NCBI RefSeq assembly: GCF_000518885.1
Contig: NZ_JAEL01000043.1
Coordinates: 1 to 46,068 of the forward strand
DNA from: Bacillus sp. J33
GTDB lineage: Bacteria; Bacillota; Bacilli; Bacillales; Cytobacillaceae
Direction of reading: 5' to 3'
DNA length: 46,068 nt
The position numbers and the translations under genes were made by a program. Numbering within the stretch: the stretch's first letter is position 1; every line of letters starts with the position of its first letter. Positions 1 to 6,928 of this stretch are shown here, in pieces. The notes beneath the pieces were generated by a model. It made no database searches. It had not been told where the DNA came from and saw only the letters and a list, made by a program, of their open reading frames with translations.

Positions 1-2
1 CA

Positions 3-65
3 GCACGTTGGACAAAGCTCATTGGATTAGCACAACAATGGATAGTAGAACAAAGACAAGCCTAA
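3..65 (+). CDS. possible 3' tail of an unidentified ORF (partial)
   Basis: An open frame enters from the left edge and stops at TAA 63-65, giving 20 codons. The residues are protein-like (two Trp, an amphipathic stretch GLAQQWIVEQRQA). No family can be assigned from so short a tail. It is followed by a long hairpin and a second inverted repeat, so the tail of a mobile-element gene is one possibility. A second frame (2-94) is also open, so coding status is uncertain. Confidence 0.25.
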   Translation, partial: ARWTKLIGLAQQWIVEQRQA

Positions 66-100
66 CTTTTTGTTTAGCTGAGCCCTTAAGCTAATTCAGC

Positions 101-250
101 AATCGGCGGAGCGAACTCTTGACAAACCGAACTTGCCAATGGTTTAAAATGGAAACAACCAAGGGCTTATTTGGTATGCCTTCTTTTGTTCCCTTCGCCC
201 TTGTTAAACAATCCTCAAACCATTGGCGTGTTTGTCAAGAGCGATTGCGG
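101..250. repeat. long imperfect hairpin / palindromic element
   Basis: Arms CTCTTGACAAAC (116-127) plus GCCAATGGTTT (135-145) pair with AAACCATTGGC (217-227) plus GTTTGTCAAGAG (230-241). Weaker inner pairing joins AAGGGC near 161-166 to GCCCTT near 197-202, leaving a loop of about 30 nt. The structure spans about 130 nt and has no T-tract, so it is not a classic terminator. It could be a MITE-like palindrome or the end structure of a mobile element whose gene lies off the left edge. The remainder of 250-480 holds a smaller inverted repeat (291-322) and no recognisable gene. Confidence 0.6.
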
Positions 251-290
251 CGCATCTCCATCCAGTAAATAGGAGAGAAACTAACCCTTT

Positions 291-322
291 AGGTAGTTTT
301 CATAAATCTTTTGACACTACCT
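291..322. repeat. short inverted repeat
   Basis: AGGTAGT (291-297) and ACTACCT (316-322) are perfect inverted 7-mers 18 nt apart in a gene-free stretch after the larger hairpin. Together with that hairpin they may mark remnants of a mobile-element end. No target-site duplication is visible. Confidence 0.35.
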
Positions 323-483
323 CCCGTGTTGTATTCACCATTTAATGACAAATACCATGAAAACATTCGTTTTAATTGTCTTAATGAGTCTGCAGTCTTT
401 TCCTATCTATTAAAACCTTATTTTCCAATAATTTGGAAGGGTATTTTTTCCTATGCATAAAATCCCATGCCAGCTCAAAAAAC

Positions 484-508
484 AAGGCAGCCATTCAAGG
501 GCTGCCTT
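484..508 (-). terminator. rho-independent terminator of the yqkB-like gene
   Basis: AAGGCAGCC (484-492) pairs with GGCTGCCTT (500-508). On the minus strand the stem is followed by a T-rich run, just past the stop codon of the HesB-like gene. Confidence 0.8.
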
Positions 509-517
509 CTATATCCT

Positions 518-844
518 TTATTTTGTTTTATCAAAAAAACTCATTCTTGGATTCAAATACTGGTTCGGGCTTTTTAATTGAAAACAGTTAGCTTTTTCTA
601 AGAAATCTATTTTTAAATTTTCATCCAGGAACACTTCTTTTGATTTCTCCACATATATGCTTCCTGCACTCGTGCTGATTTCCCGGTCACCTTCATCCAG
701 CTCACCCACAAGCCAGAGAGCCGCTACTCCGCTAACGACACAGCCGCAGCCATCTATATCATATTTCAGCTTTAAAAATCCATCTTTCCCAGCCATCCGC
801 TCGGATAATTTTTCTGCCGCCGTTTCCGTTACTGTAATTTCCAT
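518..844 (-). CDS. yqkB: HesB/IscA-like iron-sulfur biosynthesis domain protein (YqkB-like)
   Basis: A 108-aa protein of the HesB/IscA (Fe-S biogenesis A-type) fold, similar to B. subtilis YqkB. The sequence shows the typical N-terminal TETAAEKL helix, the strand LKLKYDIDGCGC with Cys33 and Cys35, and a late Cys at about residue 87, which could provide a three-cysteine ligand set. Such proteins bind or carry Fe-S clusters or iron in the cytosol, but the precise role of YqkB is not established. The start ATG is preceded by AGGAGG at good spacing. It is monocistronic with its own terminator and diverges from a CDGSH iron-sulfur gene, so two small Fe-S proteins share one intergenic region. Confidence 0.85.
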   Translation of the reverse strand: MEITVTETAAEKLSERMAGKDGFLKLKYDIDGCGCVVSGVAALWLVGELDEGDREISTSAGSIYVEKSKEVFLDENLKIDFLEKANCFQLKSPNQYLNPRMSFFDKTK

Positions 845-960
845 GGTTTAAAACTACCTCCTACTTGCATATGCTGTATTTTAACACAGGTATATTTAAC
901 ATGCTCCTAAAAGGGTTCTTCCTACCCCTTTTGCAACTCATTTAGAAAGGATGAATATGT

Positions 961-1182
961 ATGACGAAGGCTCAGATTAAAGTAATGGATAACGGCTCGC
1001 TCCGTGTAACTGGCGATGTGGAATTAATTGATATGGATGGAAATAAATTTGAAACAAAACAAGTTTTTTCCCTTTGCCGCTGCGGAAAATCATCCAAGAT
1101 TCCATTCTGTGATGGATCCCATAAAGGAACTTTCAAGTCGTGCGTACGTGCCAAGAAGGCCGTGGACGGCGATAAAGAATAA
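961..1182 (+). CDS. CDGSH iron-sulfur domain protein
   Basis: A 73-aa protein with one complete CDGSH (mitoNEET-type) signature, CRCGKSSKIPFCDGSH: Cys39, Cys41, Cys50 and His54 are the expected 3Cys:1His ligands of a [2Fe-2S] cluster. Family members bind labile, redox-active clusters and are linked to cluster transfer or redox sensing; the bacterial single-domain forms are poorly characterised. There is no membrane segment, so it is cytosolic. An AGAAAGGA ribosome site precedes the ATG and a strong terminator follows. It diverges from the HesB-like gene. Confidence 0.9.
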   Translation: MTKAQIKVMDNGSLRVTGDVELIDMDGNKFETKQVFSLCRCGKSSKIPFCDGSHKGTFKSCVRAKKAVDGDKE

Positions 1183-1189
1183 TATTTGG

Positions 1190-1219
1190 AAAACGGGGAT
1201 GGTTATCCCCGTTTTTTTT
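1190..1219 (+). terminator. terminator of CDGSH gene
   Basis: AAAACGGGGAT pairs with ATCCCCGTTTT across a GGTT loop and is followed by a run of T residues on the plus strand. Confidence 0.9.
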
Positions 1220-1256
1220 CAAAAGATAAAAAAGTATAACTTTGAACTTCGATAAC

Positions 1257-1405
1257 TGTCTAGCTCCGGCACCCTATCGACTCGGCGTGCTTCCCTCACC
1301 TCGTCTACGATAAGTCAACATCGAATCGCTATCGCTCTTCGTGTTTCCTATATCTCACTCGGCTCAGTCCACCACGCTCCGTCGATGGGCAAGGGTGCCT
1401 CCGCT
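1257..1405. repeat. Bacillus intergenic repeat of the 'GTCTAGCTCCGGC' type
   Basis: The element opens with TGTCTAGCTCCGGCACCC and closes with GGGTGCCTCCGCTTTTC, with partly inverted ends (CACCC..ATCGAC against GTCGAT..GGGTG). From memory, elements of this type, beginning GTCTAGCTCC and ending GCGCTTTTC-like, are common between genes in Bacillus and relatives. Its right end overlaps the last codons of the small minus-strand gene at 1364-1552. Confidence 0.65.
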
Positions 1406-1552
1406 TTTCTTGTTTTTCACTTTTGCTGGTGTTACTCTCTCTTCCTGCACAATGCCTTGCAGCATCTCCCTGTCCATGTCCGTACTGTCATCTCCAGCTC
1501 CTGGCGCAATATTGGCCATTGGCAGCTGCTCGAGCTCTTTTCCTCTCGGCAA
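1364..1552 (-). CDS. small hypothetical protein, 62 aa, with repeat-derived C-terminus
   Basis: I do not recognise this family. The case for a real gene is its ribosome site: AAGGAGGTG lies 7 nt before a TTG start, as good as any in the window. The product is hydrophilic, with an acidic middle (GDDSTDMDREM) and a basic tail. There is no membrane segment and no cysteine. Roughly the last 13 codons lie inside the intergenic repeat 1257-1405, so the repeat may have replaced the original C-terminus. It sits downstream of the yolD-like gene on the same strand. The function is unknown. Confidence 0.5.
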   Translation of the reverse strand: MPRGKELEQLPMANIAPGAGDDSTDMDREMLQGIVQEERVTPAKVKNKKSGGTLAHRRSVVD

Positions 1553-1658
1553 GTTAAAACACCTCCTTGCTGTTAAGGTGCTTCTGCCGCCTAAAAACTA
1601 CCCCTTATAATTGCTTTCTTTATTTTCCAGACATGCCTGTTGGATGTTCCCTATACTT

Positions 1659-1994
1659 TTACTCATCCGTTAACCGCGCATCAGCGATTGAGTCAAGGGA
1701 AATACGGTGAATTTCCCCAAACCGGTCTACTATATGCAGCTTTTGGACAAGCTCATCCCAGTAATGAATATTTCCAATAACCAGTTCGTAGTTTTTGCCG
1801 CGGTAATGGGTAAGTGTGACCGATTTTTGAAATTCCATCGCCTCTAAAAGAATCTCGTTCATATACTCCAGTTTTTGCTCATCCAATTCCCGCTTTTGCT
1901 CGTGCGTATCTTCCTTTGCCCAATCTCTTAATAGCTTGACATGTTCCGGCAGCATCATGGAGGTCCATTTTATTCTGCCTCGATCGCGAATCAT
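1659..1994 (-). CDS. yqjX: YolD-like family protein (YqjX-like)
   Basis: A 111-aa protein with the YolD-like signature: N-terminal RDRGRIKWTSMMLPEH, a central charged helix, and a C-terminal LTHYRGKNYELVIGNI..D segment. YolD-like proteins are typically encoded next to UvrX/UmuC-type Y-family polymerases; a UmuD-like partner role has been suggested but not proven. It lies downstream of uvrX on the same strand, probably as one SOS transcript, but a repeat of about 260 bp separates the two genes. The start is an ATG behind AAAGGGGG. Assignment to the family is firm; the biochemical role is not. Confidence 0.85.
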   Translation of the reverse strand: MIRDRGRIKWTSMMLPEHVKLLRDWAKEDTHEQKRELDEQKLEYMNEILLEAMEFQKSVTLTHYRGKNYELVIGNIHYWDELVQKLHIVDRFGEIHRISLDSIADARLTDE

Positions 1995-2018
1995 AAGCTG
2001 TCCCCCTTTTTCTTTTTA

Positions 2019-2282
2019 GCTCTGTTAACTTGTCTGCTGATTTCCGCTCCAGGCACTCAAGCTTTCCGCGGGCGTTCCGACACTTCTCGGCGCATCACGC
2101 GCCTGCGGGGCCTCCCTTTGATCCCTTCTCCCGCTGGACATTGGAAAAGCATCCTTGAATATACACCTCGTCGTAAAGTTATACGGAGCATTTTCGAGGG
2201 GTCAAGCGCCCTCCGCTGCAACCAGCTCAGTTGGTTAACCTTAGTTAGCCCTGAAAAGCACAAACTTTACGAAAACAGCGTA
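2019..2282 (-). repeat. dispersed intergenic repeat, copy A (most complete)
   Basis: Read on the minus strand it contains GGAGGCCCCGCAGGCGCG, then GCGCCGAGAAGTGTCGG, GCGGAAAGCTTGAGTGCC and GGAGCGGAAATCA, a pattern I recall from Bacillus intergenic repeats. It aligns over about 150 bp with copies at 6682-6861 and 18549-18702, and its outer part (2195-2282) with 44633-44702 and 45930-45949. It lies between uvrX and the yolD-like gene. Confidence 0.8.
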
Positions 2283-2308
2283 AAATTAACAATCAGCTTT
2301 AACATAGC

Positions 2309-3568
2309 CTACATTTTATGGCCGCCAACCAATGTCGCACGGTGTTTGGCGGTTCCTGCACTTGTATAAGATACAGCTCTTAACAGAGCACCTCCCCCAA
2401 ACTTGGAGCGGATCCGGTCGACTGTATAGCCGAGCTCCCGTTTTTTCCAGCCATCCAGATCAAACAGGCTGAGCTGCATTTCACAGTCATCCGTAATATT
2501 TCCGAGGGAGATAGAGATTTGCCGCACTGTTTTGCCCTCATAATTCTCTTCAAAAAGCTCCAGACAGACGCGATAAATGTCCATCGTGATATTAGTCGGC
2601 TGGTCAATCGTCCTTGAACGGTAAAAGCCTCCGCCGAATTCGTCCTGGCTGTATCCGAGGCCAAAGCTGACTGTCCTTCCGGCTTTGCGATGGCTTCGGG
2701 CCCTTCTTGCCACTTCCTCACACATCTCAAGGACCACCTGCTTAATCTCCTCTTCTTCCTTGTAGTCCCTCAATAAAATCTGGCTTTTCCCAAAGCTGAT
2801 CTGCCCTTCCATAATGGGTGCCCCCATTTCCGAAAGATCAATTCCCCATGCATGATGGTAAAGCTGGTTGCCCATAATCCCAAACTTCTTTTCAAGCTTT
2901 TCCAAATCATAGCGGGCAAGCTGGCCCACTGTGAAAATCCCCATTCCGTTCAGCGTTTTCTCGACACGCCGGCCAATTCCCCACATTTCCCTCAAAGGAG
3001 AGACATTCCACAGCTTTGCCTGCACATCTTCATATGTCCACTCGGCAACTCCCTCTTTTTTCGCCTCAAGATCAAGGCAGAGTTTGGACATAAGCATATT
3101 CGGCCCTATTCCAATGGCACATGGAAGCTGGAATTCCCGTTCAATATCATCTTTTATTTTCCAGGCGATTGTCTTGGCATCCCCCCAGAGATGGAGCGCG
3201 CCATCTACTTTTATAAAACTTTCATCGACACTGTACGTGTGGATTGCTTCCTTGGGGACATAGCGGTTAAACACCCGGGTGATTTCAGTGGAAATTCTTA
3301 AATAGGTGGCCATTTTGGGCTCCGCAATCCTAATGCGAGGATCATCGGGAACCTCAAACAAGCGGGATCCGGTCTTTATTCCGAACTCCTTTTTCATTCG
3401 GGGAGAGGCAGCCAAAACAACACTGCCCTTCCGCTCCAGATTTCCGGCAACCACAAGATAGCAATCAAGAGGGTCCAGGCCAAGCATGACAGCAGAACAG
3501 CTCGCATAAAAGCTCTTCATATCAATACACAAGATTTTATTATTCGGCATTGTGCTGTAATCAACCAT
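2309..3568 (-). CDS. uvrX: Y-family DNA polymerase, UvrX/YqjW type
   Basis: A 419-aa UmuC/DinB superfamily polymerase for translesion synthesis. It shows the palm motif DMKSFYASC near the N-terminus and TYSVDESFIKVDG with the catalytic Asp-Glu pair. Further on are the helix-hairpin-helix region (MWGIGRRVEKTLNGMGI) and a C-terminal QLSLFD, which resembles a beta-clamp binding motif. ATG 3568 is chosen because AAGGAGG lies 11 nt before it and the B. subtilis homologue begins in the same way; the upstream ATG at 3604 has no ribosome site. The promoter carries two LexA boxes, so SOS induction is very likely. The yolD-like gene follows. Confidence 0.93.
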   Translation of the reverse strand: MVDYSTMPNNKILCIDMKSFYASCSAVMLGLDPLDCYLVVAGNLERKGSVVLAASPRMKKEFGIKTGSRLFEVPDDPRIRIAEPKMATYLRISTEITRVFNRYVPKEAIHTYSVDESFIKVDGALHLWGDAKTIAWKIKDDIEREFQLPCAIGIGPNMLMSKLCLDLEAKKEGVAEWTYEDVQAKLWNVSPLREMWGIGRRVEKTLNGMGIFTVGQLARYDLEKLEKKFGIMGNQLYHHAWGIDLSEMGAPIMEGQISFGKSQILLRDYKEEEEIKQVVLEMCEEVARRARSHRKAGRTVSFGLGYSQDEFGGGFYRSRTIDQPTNITMDIYRVCLELFEENYEGKTVRQISISLGNITDDCEMQLSLFDLDGWKKRELGYTVDRIRSKFGGGALLRAVSYTSAGTAKHRATLVGGHKM

Positions 3569-3707
3569 GACTTCCGACATCCTCCTTAGAACAGCGTAAG
3601 GCACCCGCTTATCTGCCTATGACCTCAAGCTGAAAGCGCCTGAAGCTAAACCCTTGCCTTTAAAAGGTCATAAATTAGCTCTTGCATTCGGCTTGCTGGG
3701 CAACAAA

Positions 3708-3719
3708 GAACATTTGTTC
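3708..3719. promoter_or_regulatory. LexA (DinR) box 1
   Basis: GAAC-ATTT-GTTC is a perfect palindrome matching the core of the Bacillus SOS box GAAC-N4-GTTC. It lies just downstream of the predicted uvrX transcription start, where LexA would block elongation or initiation. Confidence 0.8.
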
Positions 3720-3737
3720 TATTTATGTATACCCATT

Positions 3738-3772
3738 ATATTAAGCGAATATGCGTTCGGTTTCAATGGAAA
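3738..3772 (-). promoter_or_regulatory. uvrX sigma-A promoter with LexA box 2 in its spacer
   Basis: On the minus strand TTGAAA and TAATAT are separated by exactly 17 bp. The spacer holds CGAATATGCGTTCG (3746-3759), 13/14 to the Bacillus LexA box CGAAC-N4-GTTCG, with the RNRY centre also satisfied. LexA binding here would exclude RNA polymerase. Confidence 0.85.
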
Positions 3773-3859
3773 TTTTACGAGGATTTTCTTAAAACAGGTT
3801 CTTTTGCCAGGTGCCGATATTCCCACAAACCTGTATAATCAGCATGAGGTGTAAAGAAA

Positions 3860-4066
3860 ATGAACTAAAAACTAATCTTCAAAATGGTACAGAACTGTTT
3901 AAAACAATACAATGAGGACAGCGATTCCATTACATTTGAAAGCAGGGAATTTGCAGAAATCTTAAATAAAATCATAGAAGCCAAAAATAATGATGCTGAC
4001 AGCGATCTGCATGAGATTGTAAATGATGCGGTGTACGGCTATATCACAGATTCACCGTATTTTTAG
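3860..4066 (+). pseudogene. yqzH: yqzH-like small gene with an in-frame stop at codon 3
   Basis: From ATG 3860, 8 nt after GAGGTG, the frame reads Met-Asn-stop-Lys-Leu-Ile-Phe-Lys-Met-Val and then continues open for 60 further codons to 4066. The N-terminal pattern and the position next to uvrX agree with my recollection of B. subtilis YqzH, a protein of about 68 aa and unknown function. A Glu codon GAA changed to TAA would explain the stop. Translation could still start at the internal ATG 3884, but no ribosome site precedes it. It may be a pseudogene, a shortened functional gene or a sequencing error. The product is hydrophilic and acidic. Confidence refers to the homology and the lesion, not to loss of function. 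Confidence 0.55.
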
Positions 4067-4083
4067 AGGGAATTGCAAAAGAA

Positions 4084-4105
4084 GCCGCCAGGCAATGCTG
4101 GCGGC
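4084..4105. terminator. bidirectional terminator between yqzH-like gene and yqjQ
   Basis: GCCGCCAG and CTGGCGGC form a perfect 8-bp GC stem with a 6-nt loop. The minus-strand tail (TTCTTTTGC) is more T-rich than the plus-strand tail, so it probably serves yqjQ chiefly. Confidence 0.7.
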
Positions 4106-4130
4106 CAATTTCTTTGCTATGTTGAACGCG

Positions 4131-4190
4131 GGTTGATTTCTGATGAAAAGGCGATCGCTTTCCACGGACTTCGGGGGGAATCCGCTTTAC
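4131..4190 (-). repeat. dispersed intergenic repeat, partial copy D
   Basis: On the minus strand it shows GTGGAAAGCGATCGCC followed by GAAATCAACCCGCG, the tail module (…GGAAAGCG…GAAATCAAC) of the repeat family seen at 2019-2282 and 6682-6861. Confidence 0.5.
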
Positions 4191-4194
4191 TTAA

Positions 4195-4989
4195 TTATTT
4201 CTGATTAAACGCACGTTTTCCAAGTCTTTCAAACAGCCTCGGAAAAAGGGCATAAACGATGCTTCCCGCATTCATCCATCCCGGGAGATTAATTTCCCTG
4301 ACTGGCTTCAGCATGGCATCGACCACCTTAAGTGCAACATACTCGGGCTTGAGCAAAAATTTGCGCACGTTTTTAACGTAAGTGCCCTTTTCATCGGCAA
4401 TGTTAAAAAAGTTTGTTTCAATCGGTCCAGGATTGACAGCTGTTACAAACACATTACTGTTAGCCAGTTCCATCCGAAGGCTGTTTGTATAGCCAAGAAC
4501 AGCATGCTTGGTTGCAGAATATATACTGGATTTTGGTGTAGCAATTTTGCCCGCCTGAGAAGCGATATTGATAATATGGCCGCTCCTCTGCTTCCTCATT
4601 ACCGGCAGCACCATGCTTGTGCAAGCCATTAATCCGACTACATTTACTTCAAACATTCCCTTTATTTCTTCAATTTTCGCTTCATGCGCCTCCCGGAAAA
4701 TTCCAAATCCGGCGTTATTAACAAGAATATCGACTTGACCAATACGGGCAAGAATCTCCGAAAAAACAGCAGACACCTCATCAGTATCAGAGACATCAAG
4801 CTTATGTACGAAAATATCCACTGAAAAACGGCTTTGCAAATCAGCCTTCAGCGCATTCAATTTTTCAAGATTGCGGGCCAGAAGGACAAGATTCGCCCCT
4901 CTCTCAGCGCAAAGGGCAGCCATTTGGGCTCCAATTCCACCAGATGCCCCCGTAATAATCACATTTTTATTTTTCAATCTATCTGTCAA
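4195..4989 (-). CDS. yqjQ: short-chain dehydrogenase/reductase YqjQ
   Basis: A 264-aa classical SDR oxidoreductase. Cofactor motif TGASGGIG is at about residues 13-20, NNAG at about 90-93 with the active Ser in NIASQAG, and the YSATK (Tyr-x-x-x-Lys) catalytic pair lies about 12 residues further on, followed by VNPGPIETNF. The substrate is unknown. The sequence has no clear membrane segment, so a cytosolic enzyme is likely. It starts at TTG two nt... after the yqjP stop codon, with AGAGGTGG inside the yqjP end, so the two genes are translationally coupled (yqjPQ), as in B. subtilis. Confidence 0.9.
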   Translation of the reverse strand: MTDRLKNKNVIITGASGGIGAQMAALCAERGANLVLLARNLEKLNALKADLQSRFSVDIFVHKLDVSDTDEVSAVFSEILARIGQVDILVNNAGFGIFREAHEAKIEEIKGMFEVNVVGLMACTSMVLPVMRKQRSGHIINIASQAGKIATPKSSIYSATKHAVLGYTNSLRMELANSNVFVTAVNPGPIETNFFNIADEKGTYVKNVRKFLLKPEYVALKVVDAMLKPVREINLPGWMNAGSIVYALFPRLFERLGKRAFNQK

Positions 4990-4990
4990 A

Positions 4991-5965
4991 TTAAACCACC
5001 TCTTTAGACGCGGAATACAAGAAAGCTTCCTCCTCTTTATTTATATAAATCTCCCCTATTGATTGCAAATAGTCAAGCTGGGCAACTGTTTCAGAAATGG
5101 TTAAGGAGAGCTCTTTCTCATACACTTTTGGAAAAAGGCGGCGGCATGCTTCAAAAACTGTTAGCGGCTGGGATTCGAGCCACGCCTTTACTTTCATAGC
5201 CCGGTCATGCTGGCGCTTCAGCCTTTCTTCTATTAGATCATTCACTTTGAAAATATCTTTTCCATGGCCTGAGTAGAAAAGGGAAATCGGCAGCTCCTTC
5301 AATTTGTTCAGTGACTCATTATACTGCAGCTGGGGCTTCGGCCGTTCATCTTTTCCAGGCAGCGGCGGTTCCAGGATAGGGTTTGGGGAGATATGAGCAA
5401 GCAAATGGTCTCCGCCGATGAATACACCGTCCTTTTCCCTAAAAAAACCTATATGGCTCTGGGCATGGCCCGGCGTCTCTATAACGGTCCACTCTCCCAG
5501 CCCGTCCGGCTTATCGCCTTCCTTCAATTCCCCATTTAAGGTGCGGCTGCAGGAAAAACGAAGTGTCTTTTTCATTATTTCAATAAAGGATAAATACTTT
5601 TCGGGAACTCCAAATTCAATAAAAAGCTTTAAGTAAAATTCATCGTGGTATTTTAAAAAGTCTTCTGTCCGGGAAAGCCACCTTTGGTTAATTGGATGCC
5701 CAAGCACCTCCATAGTCTCAGGAAAGCAGTCAAGCAGACCAGCATGATCAGGATGATGATGGGTAAGTACAACCTGTTCAAAATCACCTGGTGTCAGATT
5801 CAGCTCCTTAAGCTGGACGTTTAGCGCTTCCCAAGCTTCGTCCGTTTTTGGACCAGCATCCACAAGAGTCAGCTTTTCCCCTTTTACAGCATAAACATTG
5901 ACATCACCGACAGGAAAAGGTGTCGGGATAACGAGTTTGGCAATTCCATCTTTCCATTCAGCCAT
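4991..5965 (-). CDS. yqjP: metallo-beta-lactamase-fold hydrolase YqjP
   Basis: A 324-aa MBL-fold protein with the metal motif THHHPDHAG (HxHxDH) at about residues 69-77, later ligand TPGHAQSHIGF and GGDHLL. The C-terminal part has the winged-helix-like extension found in the YqjP/LACTB2-like group. It probably hydrolyses a thioester or phosphoester; the substrate is unknown. It is the first gene of the yqjPQ pair. The gene upstream, proI, is transcribed divergently behind a T-box leader. Confidence 0.88.
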   Translation of the reverse strand: MAEWKDGIAKLVIPTPFPVGDVNVYAVKGEKLTLVDAGPKTDEAWEALNVQLKELNLTPGDFEQVVLTHHHPDHAGLLDCFPETMEVLGHPINQRWLSRTEDFLKYHDEFYLKLFIEFGVPEKYLSFIEIMKKTLRFSCSRTLNGELKEGDKPDGLGEWTVIETPGHAQSHIGFFREKDGVFIGGDHLLAHISPNPILEPPLPGKDERPKPQLQYNESLNKLKELPISLFYSGHGKDIFKVNDLIEERLKRQHDRAMKVKAWLESQPLTVFEACRRLFPKVYEKELSLTISETVAQLDYLQSIGEIYINKEEEAFLYSASKEVV

Positions 5966-6248
5966 TTTACCAGCCCCCTAAAAACGCTATATTTAAATAA
6001 AGTAAAGCTGCTATATATATATTTCCGCAGGCAATACAGGTGATGCGAGCCAAAGTGTCCTTTACATGCAGGAGTTTTATTCAGCCTTTTAAAATAAGGC
6101 ATCCATCCAGCACACAAATGGCTGAAATTCAGGTAACATGATTTAGAAATTTTCATATATAAAATTAAGTGTACCGTTCTTTTCTTCAATTGTCATTATT
6201 TTCACATAATTTTTTCTTAATCCTAATAAAAAATAAGCGAAATTCAAC

Positions 6249-6278
6249 TTGACAAACAGGCTTGTCATCTTGCATAAT
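6249..6278 (+). promoter_or_regulatory. sigma-A promoter of the proI T-box leader
   Basis: TTGACA (6249-6254) and CATAAT (6273-6278), 18 bp apart, lie immediately upstream of the T-box leader. Confidence 0.75.
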
Positions 6279-6334
6279 CACAATTAAAATTTGATTTCAC
6301 AGAACAAAGCTGCACTCTAGTGCAGCAGGAAAAA

Positions 6335-6617
6335 ATAGCTATGATTAAGATTAGTAAATGGGAAACGGCGAAAGAGAGTGAAGCTCAGCGGCTGAGAGGC
6401 TTCATCGTCCACTTGACCATTGAACCTGCCTTATGAGCTGTTAGGAAAACCTAAACGCCCCCCGGCGTTATCGGGATCGAGATGCCTTTTCTAAAGGTGC
6501 AAATGCAGCTGCGGCTATTCGAACGCAGCACATCTGCTTACTCCAGGAAAGGCAATGAAGGTGGTACCGCGGAAGCAAAGTCTTTTCGTCCTTTATTGGA
6601 TGGAAGGGCTTTTTTAT
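6335..6617 (+). promoter_or_regulatory. T-box riboswitch, proline (CCU) specifier
   Basis: The leader has a Stem I with specifier loop context TTGAACCTGCC, giving proline codon CCU at 6425-6427 after the typical GAA. The T-box core GAAGGTGGTACCGCGG is at 6557-6572, and its TGGT pairs with the ACCA end of uncharged tRNA. An alternative terminator ends in a T-run near 6611-6616. Uncharged tRNA-Pro should favour antitermination and proI expression; B. subtilis proI is likewise known to be T-box controlled. Confidence 0.92.
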
Positions 6618-6681
6618 TTTGGCTATGTTAAAGCACATTGTAATTTTGGCACACTGTTGAATGGAGCGGCAGGCGCTAATT

Positions 6682-6861
6682 TCCGCGAAAACGCATTCGC
6701 ATTTATTTTCTTACGACAAGGTGTTTACCCGCGGATGCTGATTCAACGTCCTAAGGGAGAAGCGCATCAAAGGGAGACCCCACAGGCGCGTGATTCGCCG
6801 GGGAGTGTCGGACCAGCCGCGAAAAGCTTGAGTGCCTCGTGCTGAAATCAACAGACAAGTT
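6682..6861 (+). repeat. dispersed intergenic repeat, copy B, between the T-box and proI
   Basis: It contains GGGAGACCCCACAGGCGCG, GGGGAGTGTCGG, GCGAAAAGCTTGAGTGCC and GAAATCAACAGAC in the same order as copy A but on the opposite strand. It occupies most of the gap between the T-box terminator and the proI ribosome site. Confidence 0.8.
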
Positions 6862-6928
6862 TGCCAATGCTTTTATTTCATTAGCCGGCCGTCCTAAGGA
6901 GCAATTATGTTATAAGGAGGAATATCAT

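Noticed and set aside
3654..3854. Plus-strand open frame of 66 codons between uvrX and the yqzH-like gene
   Set aside because: It runs through both LexA boxes and the uvrX promoter, has no ribosome site, and its product resembles nothing known.
5884..6189. Minus-strand 101-codon frame upstream of yqjP
   Set aside because: It overlaps the yqjP start in another frame, is Cys/Tyr/His-rich as random AT-rich sequence would be, and lacks a ribosome site.
6839..6928. 30-codon N-terminal extension of proI
   Set aside because: It begins inside repeat copy B; AAGGAGG and the Rossmann strand mark ATG 6929.
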